From Halieaceae bacterium (GTDB taxonomy: Bacteria; Pseudomonadota; Gammaproteobacteria; Pseudomonadales; Halieaceae): DNA of 37,936 nucleotides. The position numbers and the translations under genes are program-made. How positions within the stretch are numbered: position 1 is the stretch's first letter; the number at the start of each line of letters is the position of its first letter. This document shows, piece by piece, positions 1 through 7,440 of this stretch. The notes beneath the pieces were generated by a model. That model saw nothing but the letters and a program-made list of their open reading frames with translations, ran no database searches and was not told the DNA's origin. The stretch spans positions 1-37,936 of the forward strand of contig JADGEN010000027.1 in assembly GCA_016744355.1 (NCBI GenBank), read 5' to 3'.

Positions 1-140
1 GATTAATTATGTGGGGCCAAAGTGACTGTTTTCAAGCCTGCTGTAAGACCGCGTATTCTACCCCCTCCAGAGCCAAATTACTCCCATCCTCAGCCATTGT
101 TTGCGATGATTTACGATTGCGGATATAGTTGACTAATCCG

Positions 141-162
141 AGGCAGCCCAAGCTGCCTTTTT
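141..162 (+). terminator. Rho-independent terminator of an upstream unit
   Basis: A perfect seven-base-pair stem, AGGCAGC paired with GCTGCCT around a four-base loop, runs directly into five T residues. Its orientation would end plus-strand transcription entering from before the window, so argD probably starts from its own promoter downstream. Bases 1-140 hold no gene I can identify. Confidence 0.8.
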
Positions 163-220
163 GCGTTTCTGGGGTTTAGAGATTTTCTCCTTAAGCTTGA
201 GTTTTGAGAGAGTAACGAAC

Positions 221-1390
221 ATGGCCACACTGATGCCAACATACGCCAGGCTACCGGTAACTTTCACCCATGGTGAAGGTGTGTATCTATACGACTCCAA
301 GGGAGAGCGTTATCTGGACGCCATCGCCGGCATCGGAGTAAATTGCCTGGGTCACGCACACCCTGCGGTCACCAGCACCATAACGGCACAGGCCGGCAAG
401 CTCATTCACACCTCCAACCTTTATCATATAGAAACGCAGGAATTGCTGGCAGACAAGCTCGCCGAGGTGTCTGGTATGGACGCCTGCTTATTTGGCAATT
501 CGGGTGCTGAAGCCAATGAAGCGGCAATTAAACTGGCTCGCCTGTATGGGCACCAGCGCGATATTAAAAAACCGACCATCATCGTTCTGGAAAAGGCTTT
601 TCACGGGCGCACCCTGGCCACATTAACTGCCACGGGCAACCGAAAGATACAGGCTGGGTTTGAACCACTGGTTCCGGGGTTTATTCGAGCTCCACTAAAT
701 GATATTGACGCCCTGAAACAAATTGCCAAGAGCAATCCGGATGTAGTGGCCATCTTGATGGAACCGATTCAGGGCGAGGGCGGCATACGCGAGGCTGATG
801 CCGAATATTTGCGCGCTGTGCGCGAGCTGTGCGACCAAAAGTCGTGGCTAATGATGTTGGATGAAGTGCAAACCGGCAACGGACGCACAGGTACCTATTT
901 CGCCTATCAGGGCGTACCCGTGACCCCCGATGTGGTCACAACAGCCAAGGGACTGGGCAACGGTGTGCCAATCGGTGTATGCCTCGCTAGAGGCGGCGCT
1001 GCGCAGGTTTTCTCCAGCGGCCAGCACGGCTCAACCTATGGCGGAAACCCTCTCGCCTGTGCCACAGCACTCACCGTGGTCAATACCATTACAGAACAAA
1101 AGCTATGCGCCAACGCCCAGGCTATGGGACAAATCATACGAGACACTCTGCTAGAACAACTGAGTGCACAAGGTGGCTTGGACAAACTGGTCGAAATTCG
1201 CGGCCGGGGGCTTATGCTGGGCATAGAACTCAACGAAGACTGCCCCGGGCTCGTTGAGCAGGCATTGGCAAAGAAGGTGCTCATCAATGTGACTGCGGGG
1301 AACACCATTCGCTTGCTACCCCCGCTCATTATCAACGAAACGCAAGCCCGGTCTTTGGGGTGCACTGTTGCCGACTTGATCTGCCAGTAG
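221..1390 (+). CDS. argD: Acetylornithine aminotransferase (class III PLP enzyme)
   Basis: This cytoplasmic enzyme transfers an amino group from glutamate to N-acetylglutamate semialdehyde, giving N-acetylornithine in arginine synthesis; family members often also serve the succinyldiaminopimelate step of lysine synthesis. The 389-residue product has the class III fold landmarks: a GNSGAEANEAAIK phosphate-binding segment at residues 92-104, the cofactor aspartate in LDEVQTG near 214, and the Schiff-base lysine in TTAKGLGNG at 243. The reading frame extends upstream to a TTG at 161, but that adds residues unlike the family and runs into the terminator at 141-162, so I chose the ATG at 221. argF follows 113 bases later on the same strand, which supports arginine rather than a catabolic role. 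I saw no clear ArgR operator. Confidence 0.93.
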   Translation: MATLMPTYARLPVTFTHGEGVYLYDSKGERYLDAIAGIGVNCLGHAHPAVTSTITAQAGKLIHTSNLYHIETQELLADKLAEVSGMDACLFGNSGAEANEAAIKLARLYGHQRDIKKPTIIVLEKAFHGRTLATLTATGNRKIQAGFEPLVPGFIRAPLNDIDALKQIAKSNPDVVAILMEPIQGEGGIREADAEYLRAVRELCDQKSWLMMLDEVQTGNGRTGTYFAYQGVPVTPDVVTTAKGLGNGVPIGVCLARGGAAQVFSSGQHGSTYGGNPLACATALTVVNTITEQKLCANAQAMGQIIRDTLLEQLSAQGGLDKLVEIRGRGLMLGIELNEDCPGLVEQALAKKVLINVTAGNTIRLLPPLIINETQARSLGCTVADLICQ

Positions 1391-1503
1391 CGTCCCGCGC
1401 CAACAAACCGCCACGACGCCACCTGCGTGGGGCCGGAGCAAAGCTATTTCTCCAGGCTTCATGCAGCACTACAAAGTTTATTTAACAATCAGCAGGTACA
1501 TAT

Positions 1504-2427
1504 ATGTCTGACATCAGGCACTTTTTGACACTATTGGATTTTAGCCCCAGCGAACTCACCGCAATCTTACATCGTGCGATAGAAATGAAGCGCGAACGCA
1601 ACAGCGACCAGGGTCAACAAGCACATCTCAACGTTCTTCCCGGCGCTGTTATGGGTATGATTTTCGAAAAATCCTCCACCCGAACCCGGGTTTCCTTTGA
1701 ATCGGGCATGGCACAGATGGGCGGGCACGCCATGTTCCTGTCATCGACCGATACTCAACTGGGGCGCGGCGAACCTGTTGGCGACAGTGCCAGGGTTATT
1801 TCCTCCATGGTCGACATCGTCATGATCCGAACTTTCGGCCATGACATTGTTGAACAATTTGCCGCCCAATCCAGCGTGCCCGTAATCAACGCACTCACCG
1901 ATGATTACCACCCCTGCCAGTTGCTCGCCGACATGCAGACCTGGATAGAGCAGCGTGGCTCTATCAGCGGTAAAACTGTGTGCTGGGTGGGAGACGGCAA
2001 CAATATGTGCCAATCGTACATCAATGCAGCCAGACAGTTCGACTTTGAATTGCGCATCAGCTGCCCAGCGGGCTTCGAGCCCAGCGCAGATTTACTCGCA
2101 GCCAACAGTGACCGGGTGAGCGTTGTTCACGAACCCAAACTCGCCGCAAATGGCGCAGATCTGCTGGTGACCGACGTGTGGGCTTCCATGGGCCAGGAGA
2201 GTGAACAGGCCGAGAGGGCAAAATTGTTCGCTCCCTATATTGTGGATGAGGAACTGATGAGTCGCGCCGCCAGTAACGCACTTTATATGCATTGCCTGCC
2301 CGCCCATCGCGGAGAAGAAATCAGTGCCGGATTAATGGATTCGCCCGACACCATCATCTGGCAGGAAGCAGAAAACCGGCTGCATGCCCAGAAAGCACTG
2401 GTTGAGGCACTATTACAAAAAAGCTGA
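1504..2427 (+). CDS. argF: Ornithine carbamoyltransferase
   Basis: It condenses ornithine with carbamoyl phosphate to make citrulline in arginine synthesis. The 307-residue length is normal for an anabolic enzyme. Carbamoyl-phosphate motifs are intact: SSTRTR at residues 57-62 and HPCQ at 136-139. The ornithine side shows the DVWASMGQE segment around 224-232 and the HCLPAHRG catalytic-cysteine loop at 263-270. An AGG lies about eight bases before the ATG. The gene sits 113 bases downstream of argD; the spacing leaves room for its own promoter, but co-transcription is just as likely. A strong terminator follows at once, so the two genes form a closed arginine unit. Confidence 0.96.
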   Translation: MSDIRHFLTLLDFSPSELTAILHRAIEMKRERNSDQGQQAHLNVLPGAVMGMIFEKSSTRTRVSFESGMAQMGGHAMFLSSTDTQLGRGEPVGDSARVISSMVDIVMIRTFGHDIVEQFAAQSSVPVINALTDDYHPCQLLADMQTWIEQRGSISGKTVCWVGDGNNMCQSYINAARQFDFELRISCPAGFEPSADLLAANSDRVSVVHEPKLAANGADLLVTDVWASMGQESEQAERAKLFAPYIVDEELMSRAASNALYMHCLPAHRGEEISAGLMDSPDTIIWQEAENRLHAQKALVEALLQKS

Positions 2428-2436
2428 GCTATCAAT

Positions 2437-2469
2437 GGGGCTGAGAGCCTTCTCGGCCCCCACTTTTTT
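2437..2469 (+). terminator. Rho-independent terminator after argF
   Basis: GGGGCTGAGA pairs with TCTCGGCCCC (ten base pairs, one G-T pair) around a four-base loop, followed by CAC and a run of six or seven T residues. It lies ten bases past the argF stop codon and insulates the arginine genes from the ribonucleotide reductase promoter. Confidence 0.92.
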
Positions 2470-2478
2470 ACACACAAC

Positions 2479-2487
2479 TTATCCACA
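2479..2487 (+). promoter_or_regulatory. DnaA box upstream of nrdA
   Basis: The nine bases TTATCCACA match the consensus DnaA box exactly. It lies about 30 bases before the proposed nrdA -35 element. In E. coli the nrdAB promoter also carries DnaA boxes that tie dNTP supply to replication initiation, so a regulatory role here is a reasonable inference from position. Confidence 0.65.
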
Positions 2488-2508
2488 AAATAAACCCAGA
2501 CTAACACC

Positions 2509-2537
2509 TTGCATTGTCGGGTTTTCCGCATTATCTT
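2509..2537 (+). promoter_or_regulatory. Probable sigma-70 promoter of nrdA
   Basis: A -35 element TTGCAT (2509-2514) and a -10 element TATCTT (2532-2537) are separated by 17 bases; each matches four of six consensus positions. Transcription would begin near 2544, giving a leader of about 70 bases. The -10 element lies inside the first NrdR-like box, which fits a repressed promoter. Confidence 0.5.
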
Positions 2538-2573
2538 GTACCTCAACTAACAGAGACCCCCCACATATGGGGT
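2526..2573 (+). promoter_or_regulatory. Paired NrdR-like boxes
   Basis: Two 16-base sites, 2526-2541 (CCGCATTATCTTGTAC) and 2558-2573 (CCCCCACATATGGGGT), fit much of the NrdR box pattern acaCwAtATaTwGtgt, keeping the outer C and G and the central AT-rich core. Their start-to-start distance is 32 bases, close to three helical turns, as seen for known tandem NrdR sites. They flank the expected transcription start. Here NrdR would repress nrdA-nrdB when dATP is abundant. The nrdR gene itself is not in the window. Confidence 0.6.
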
Positions 2574-2615
2574 TTTCTGCATAATAAGGCCACAAGCCAT
2601 ATCGTCGGAGCGAAA

Positions 2616-5489
2616 ATGCAAACAGAGATTCACCCGGGCTCATCCCACGCCACACCAAGCCAACCTTCAGAAAACAAGTCTGTCAGCGCCAATATCGCGG
2701 CAACCGCCCCCGGGCAAATCAAGGTCATCAAGCGTAACGGTACAGTAGTGCCCTTTGAAGCCAGCAAAATTTCTGTCGCGATCACCAAGGCATTTTTGGC
2801 GGTAGAGGGCGGCACAGCTGCCGCATCCAGTCGCATTCACGAAACGGTTGCCAACCTAACTGAATTGGTCAGCGCAACATTTCTGCGTCGCATGCCATCT
2901 GGCGGCACTATCCATATTGAAGATATTCAGGATCAGGTAGAGCTGTCCCTTATGCGCACCGGCGAGCATAAAATTGCGCGCGACTATGTAATTTACCGCG
3001 AAGAACAGGCGCGCAAGCGAGCCGCAAAACAAGCCCTCTCCCCCGAAACACAGAGAGCCGCCGGCAATATTTCGGTTATCCAGAGCGACGGCAGTCGCAC
3101 ACCTCTTGATCTAGACCGGCTGCACACCATAGTCAGTGAAGCCTGTATCGATCTCAGCGATGTGAGCGAAGCAGAAATTCTCGATCAGGCGCTGAAGAAC
3201 CTGTACGACGGCGTTACTGCCGAGGAACTCAGCACCTCCCTTGTAATCACCGCTCGCACCATGATTGAGCAAGAGCCAAACTACTCCTACGTTGCCGCCC
3301 GTTTGCTGTGCGACAACTTGCGCACAGAGGCGCTGAGTTTTCTCGGCGTAGCTACCAGCGCAACTCAAACTGACATGGCCACCTTGTACCCAAAGGCATT
3401 AGCAGCCTATATAGAGCGCGGTATCGAGCTGGAGCTGCTGGCACCCAATCTGCGTGAGTTCGACTTGCAACTACTGGGTAATGCCTTGCTACCCGAACGC
3501 GACCTCCAATTTACCTATCTGGGCTTACAAACCCTGTACGACCGCTACTTTATACACAGCAATGACACTCGCATCGAACTGCCACAGGTATTTTTCATGC
3601 GCGTCGCCATGGGGCTGGCCACTGCTGAAGAAGACAAGAATGCGCGAGCAATAGAGTTTTACCAGCTGCTCTCCTCTTTCGATTACATGAGCTCTACACC
3701 GACTCTATTTAATGCCGGCACCTTACGCCCGCAACTGTCCTCCTGCTACCTCACCACGGTACCCGACGATCTGGGCGGCATCTACAACTCCATTCGGGAC
3801 AACGCCCTACTGTCCAAATGGGCCGGCGGACTGGGCAACGACTGGACCCAGGTTCGCGCATTGGGCTCGTACATAAAAGGTACCAACGGCAAGTCACAGG
3901 GTATTGTGCCCTTCCTCAAAGTAGTAAACGACACAGCTGTTGCAGTCAACCAGGGCGGTAAGCGCAAGGGCGCAGTGTGCGCCTACCTCGAAACTTGGCA
4001 CATGGACATTGAGGAATTTGTAGAGCTACGCAAAAACACCGGTGACGATCGCCGCCGTACACACGACATGAACAGCGCCAACTGGATTCCCGACCTGTTT
4101 ATGAAGCGTGTATTCGATGGCGGTGACTGGACCCTGTTTTCTCCCAACGACGTGCCCGACTTACACGACCTCTACGGCAAGGCCTTCGAATCTCGCTATG
4201 AAGAATATGAAGCCATGACCCGCAGTGGCGAAATCGAGTTCTTCAAAACCCTCAAGGCAGAAAACCTGTGGCGCAAAATGCTGGGAATGCTGTTCGAAAC
4301 AGGCCACCCCTGGGTCACCTTTAAAGACCCTTGCAACCTGCGCTCCCCCCAGCAACATGTGGGCGTGGTGCACTCTTCCAACCTGTGTACTGAGATCACT
4401 CTCAACACCAGCGAAGATGAAATAGCGGTGTGCAATCTAGGCTCGGTCAACCTGCCTCAACATATTGACGAGAACGGCCTGAATCTCGAGAAGTTGAGAA
4501 AGACGGTTAATACCGCGGTGCGCATGCTGGATAACGTTATCGACATCAACTACTACTCGGTGCCCCAGGCGCGCACTTCCAATATGCGCCATCGCCCCGT
4601 AGGCATGGGCCTCATGGGTTTCCAGGATGCCCTATACAAACAGCAAATCCCCTACAGCTCTGAACAGGCCGTGGAGTTCGCCGACCGCTCTATGGAGGCC
4701 ATCAGTTATTACGCGATAGCCGCATCCAGCGCACTGGCGCAGGAGCGAGGTACGTATTCCAGTTATGAGGGTTCGTTGTGGAGTCAGGGCATTTTCCCCA
4801 TCGACTCGCTGGACATACTGATAGAAAACCGCGGCGCAGACTATATACAAGTAGACCAAAGCCAAACCCTGGACTGGGACGCCCTGCGCTCCAAGGTCAA
4901 AGATCACGGTATACGTAACTCCAACATCATGGCCATCGCACCCACGGCGACCATTGCCAATATCACCGGAGTCTCCCAATCTATCGAGCCCACCTACCAA
5001 AACCTGTATGTGAAATCGAACCTTTCCGGCGAATTTACGGTAGTGAATCCCTATCTGGTTAACGACCTAAAGGCACGCGATTTGTGGGATAGTGTAATGG
5101 TCAATGACCTCAAGTATTACGATGGTAGTGTGCAAGCGGTGGAGCGTATCCCCGCTGACCTTAAGGCGATCTATTCTACGGCCTTTGAGGTAGAGCCTCG
5201 CTGGTTGGTTGAAGCAGCAAGCCGTCGACAAAAATGGATCGACCAGGCCCAGTCGCTCAACCTCTACATCAACAATGCTAATGGCAAAAAGCTGGACATC
5301 ACATACCGCATGGCTTGGTATAGCGGCCTCAAAACAACTTACTACCTGCGTTCACTGGCTGCCACAGGCACAGAAAAGTCCACTATCGATACCGGCGCAC
5401 TCAATGCCGTGTCATCAGGCGAGGTACAGCCGGCACCCGTACCTATGGCCTGCTCTTTGGACGACCCTGACTGCGAAGCCTGCCAGTAG
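2616..5489 (+). CDS. nrdA: Class Ia ribonucleotide reductase, large (alpha) subunit with two ATP-cones
   Basis: The catalytic subunit reduces ribonucleoside diphosphates to deoxyribonucleotides in the cytoplasm, using a radical delivered by NrdB. The 957-residue protein has two consecutive N-terminal ATP-cone domains, about residues 35-130 and 152-240, then the ten-stranded barrel. Active-site residues are present: C377 in LSSCYL, N589, C591 and E593 in NLCTEI, and C606 in AVCNLGS. The radical-relay pair Y909-Y910 is in TTYYLRS. Cysteines at 946, 953 and 956 form the mobile C-terminal relay. The frame extends upstream to a TTG at 2514, but that would put the NrdR boxes inside the gene; the ATG at 2616 has a CGGAG six bases before it. 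The duplicated ATP-cone resembles the Pseudomonas aeruginosa enzyme. Confidence 0.96.
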   Translation: MQTEIHPGSSHATPSQPSENKSVSANIAATAPGQIKVIKRNGTVVPFEASKISVAITKAFLAVEGGTAAASSRIHETVANLTELVSATFLRRMPSGGTIHIEDIQDQVELSLMRTGEHKIARDYVIYREEQARKRAAKQALSPETQRAAGNISVIQSDGSRTPLDLDRLHTIVSEACIDLSDVSEAEILDQALKNLYDGVTAEELSTSLVITARTMIEQEPNYSYVAARLLCDNLRTEALSFLGVATSATQTDMATLYPKALAAYIERGIELELLAPNLREFDLQLLGNALLPERDLQFTYLGLQTLYDRYFIHSNDTRIELPQVFFMRVAMGLATAEEDKNARAIEFYQLLSSFDYMSSTPTLFNAGTLRPQLSSCYLTTVPDDLGGIYNSIRDNALLSKWAGGLGNDWTQVRALGSYIKGTNGKSQGIVPFLKVVNDTAVAVNQGGKRKGAVCAYLETWHMDIEEFVELRKNTGDDRRRTHDMNSANWIPDLFMKRVFDGGDWTLFSPNDVPDLHDLYGKAFESRYEEYEAMTRSGEIEFFKTLKAENLWRKMLGMLFETGHPWVTFKDPCNLRSPQQHVGVVHSSNLCTEITLNTSEDEIAVCNLGSVNLPQHIDENGLNLEKLRKTVNTAVRMLDNVIDINYYSVPQARTSNMRHRPVGMGLMGFQDALYKQQIPYSSEQAVEFADRSMEAISYYAIAASSALAQERGTYSSYEGSLWSQGIFPIDSLDILIENRGADYIQVDQSQTLDWDALRSKVKDHGIRNSNIMAIAPTATIANITGVSQSIEPTYQNLYVKSNLSGEFTVVNPYLVNDLKARDLWDSVMVNDLKYYDGSVQAVERIPADLKAIYSTAFEVEPRWLVEAASRRQKWIDQAQSLNLYINNANGKKLDITYRMAWYSGLKTTYYLRSLAATGTEKSTIDTGALNAVSSGEVQPAPVPMACSLDDPDCEACQ

Positions 5490-5539
5490 GGCACCCATAA
5501 CATTAAAAGCCAGTGATACGGACAAAGAGAATTGAAACA

Positions 5540-6814
5540 ATGCTGAATTGGAACGACTATTACGAAGACGACATAGCACCTGCTGCCACCGCACCAGAGC
5601 CAGCGCCTGTCGCCGAACAATCAGCCACTGCTAAGCCTGCTGCACCAGCAGCTGCTACTGCTCCAGCACCTGAGATCAAGCGTGAAGTGCCACCCGCCCC
5701 AGCGCAAGCCGAGCCGGACAGCCCAATTACCCGTGCTGCACAGGCGATAGAAAACATAGATATAGCCCCAGGCCTCGAAGATCTCGAAATGGGGGCTGCC
5801 AGGGTCACTGTCGACGAAAAGGCGATGATTAACTGCCGCGTCGATTTAAACCAGTTGGTGCCTTTCAAGTACGACTGGGCCTGGCAGAAATATATCGATG
5901 GTTGTGCCAACCATTGGATGCCCCAGGAAATTAACATGACCGCTGACGTCGCCACCTGGCGCAGCAGCGATGGCCTGTCAGAAGACGAGCGCCGCATCAT
6001 CATGCGTAGCCTTGGCTACTTCTCCACCGCAGATTCCCTGGTTGCCAACAATCTGGTGCTGGGCATATACCGCCTGATTACAAACCCGGAATGTCGTCAG
6101 TACCTGCTGCGCCAAGCCTTCGAAGAGGCCATCCATACTCACGCCTACCAATACTGCATTGAGTCGCTGGGCATGGACGAGGGCGAAGTGTTCAACATGT
6201 ATCGCGAAGTACCCACGGTCGCCAAAAAAGCCGCCTGGAGCATCAGCCACACACACAGCCTCAGCGATCCTAACTTCACCACCGGCACAATGGAAACCGA
6301 CCAGACGCTACTGAGAAACCTCATCGGTTTCTATGCGGTCACCGAGGGTATTTTCTTTTACTGTGGCTTCACCCAGATACTTTCCATGGGTAGACGCAAC
6401 AAAATGACCGGCGTTGCAGAACAGTTTCAGTACATCCTGCGGGATGAGTCTATGCACTTGAATTTCGGCATCGATGTGATCAACCAAATCAAATTGGAAA
6501 ACCCTCATTTGTGGACAGATGATTTTCAGCAGGAAGTTATTCAAATGATTCTTGAAGGCACACAACTGGAAGTCGAATACGCCCGCGACACCATGCCACG
6601 CGGTGTTTTGGGCATGAACGCTGCGATGATGGAAGAATATTTACAGTTTATCGCCAATCGCAGACTCTCCCAGCTGGGCTTACCGGAACAATTTCCAGGG
6701 GTACAAAACCCCTTTCCGTGGATGTCAGAAATCATGGATCTGCGCAAAGAAAAGAACTTCTTCGAAACCCGGGTTATCGAATACCAGACTGGTGGTGCGC
6801 TAACGTGGGACTAA
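5540..6814 (+). CDS. nrdB: Class Ia ribonucleotide reductase, small (beta) subunit
   Basis: It carries the di-iron centre and tyrosyl radical that start catalysis in NrdA. All expected ligands are present in the 424-residue product with E. coli spacing: D165, E196, H199, E269, E303 and H306, and the radical tyrosine is Y203, four residues after H199, so this is a genuine class Ia protein and not a tyrosine-less variant. Residues 11-62 are an alanine- and proline-rich, probably disordered extension that makes it longer than the usual ~375 residues. The ATG at 5540, with AAAGAGA nine bases upstream, is preferred to a GTG at 5513. It follows nrdA by 50 bases and belongs to the same NrdR-controlled operon. 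Confidence 0.95.
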   Translation: MLNWNDYYEDDIAPAATAPEPAPVAEQSATAKPAAPAAATAPAPEIKREVPPAPAQAEPDSPITRAAQAIENIDIAPGLEDLEMGAARVTVDEKAMINCRVDLNQLVPFKYDWAWQKYIDGCANHWMPQEINMTADVATWRSSDGLSEDERRIIMRSLGYFSTADSLVANNLVLGIYRLITNPECRQYLLRQAFEEAIHTHAYQYCIESLGMDEGEVFNMYREVPTVAKKAAWSISHTHSLSDPNFTTGTMETDQTLLRNLIGFYAVTEGIFFYCGFTQILSMGRRNKMTGVAEQFQYILRDESMHLNFGIDVINQIKLENPHLWTDDFQQEVIQMILEGTQLEVEYARDTMPRGVLGMNAAMMEEYLQFIANRRLSQLGLPEQFPGVQNPFPWMSEIMDLRKEKNFFETRVIEYQTGGALTWD

Positions 6815-6874
6815 GCAAGAGCACGGCATTGACAGGAAGCAAAACCACAACACGGCTCCACAAGGACTCTAGCG

Positions 6875-7075
6875 ATGACTGAAAAAGACAAGAATCCAAA
6901 GGACACCGAGACAATCCTCATGGCGCTGGACCAGATCAGCCAGACGATTGATGTGATGACCAGCGTGGTCGGGCGCCTGCGCACTCACTTACAGGAGCAG
7001 GACAGCGGGGCAAGTAATGCCGACGGGAAACAAAACCAGCAGCTTGAGACTTCATCAAACAGGATTTTGCATTAG
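6875..7075 (+). CDS. Small hydrophilic helical protein behind nrdB
   Basis: I do not recognise this 66-residue protein. It has a good AAGGA site eight bases before its ATG and lies 60 bases after nrdB with no terminator between, so it is probably translated from the nrd mRNA. Residues 1-12 are charged; residues 13-45 have hydrophobic positions at heptad-like spacing (ILMALDQISQTIDVMTSVV), suggesting one amphipathic helix or short coiled coil; the last 20 residues are Gln/Asn/Ser-rich and probably disordered. There is no signal peptide, cysteine or membrane segment. A link to ribonucleotide reductase rests on position only. Confidence 0.6.
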   Translation: MTEKDKNPKDTETILMALDQISQTIDVMTSVVGRLRTHLQEQDSGASNADGKQNQQLETSSNRILH

Positions 7076-7095
7076 TCTAACTAGGAGCGGGCAGT

Positions 7096-7425
7096 TTAAC
7101 TGTTAGCCTCATCAGCGCTGAGGGCGATATCGATGTCGCGCAAAGCAATGATGAGAGCATCGACATGTAAACCCGACGCCTTAAAATACTCTTCCGCCAT
7201 GGGCGCCACGCCGCAACGGTTGGGCAGCTCCCGACCCTCCTCCATCAAACCGTAAAGGGTTGGCAGAAATATAAACTGCAACCACTGGGACAGGGTAAGT
7301 GTATCTACACAAAAAGGTTGATCGCTGGCCAGCGCCTTCTCGGGAGGAGGAATGTTCTGCCATAAGCCCAAGGTGCGCAACTCACTCTCTATATCAATAA
7401 GCAATTCAGCTATCTTTGTCTGCAT
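7096..7425 (-). CDS. yqcC: YqcC family (DUF446) protein
   Basis: A 109-residue cytoplasmic protein of the YqcC/DUF446 family, whose biochemical function is not established. Family features seen are the LWQ..PPP..AL start, the SDQPFCVDTL segment near residues 34-43, and the characteristic QWLQFIFLPTLYGLME stretch near 47-62. The ATG at 7425 follows a GGGAG site. It lies 15 bases after dinG on the same strand and is probably the last gene of the acyltransferase-dinG-yqcC operon. It converges with the small gene behind nrdB, only 20 bases away, and I see no clear terminator in that gap. Confidence 0.8.
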   Translation of the reverse strand: MQTKIAELLIDIESELRTLGLWQNIPPPEKALASDQPFCVDTLTLSQWLQFIFLPTLYGLMEEGRELPNRCGVAPMAEEYFKASGLHVDALIIALRDIDIALSADEANS

Positions 7426-7440
7426 ACACCGTCTCCCTAG

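Noticed and set aside
32-97. A 21-codon open frame on the minus strand at the window edge
   Set aside because: It has no ribosome site and is too short to judge; the surrounding 140 bases also show two or three equally weak plus-strand fragments.
1-140. Possible tRNA gene before the terminator at 141-162
   Set aside because: No segment folds into acceptor, anticodon and T arms; the T-loop consensus is missing.
1391-1503. ArgR operator or attenuator in the argD-argF gap
   Set aside because: No ARG-box-like palindrome or leader peptide could be recognised.
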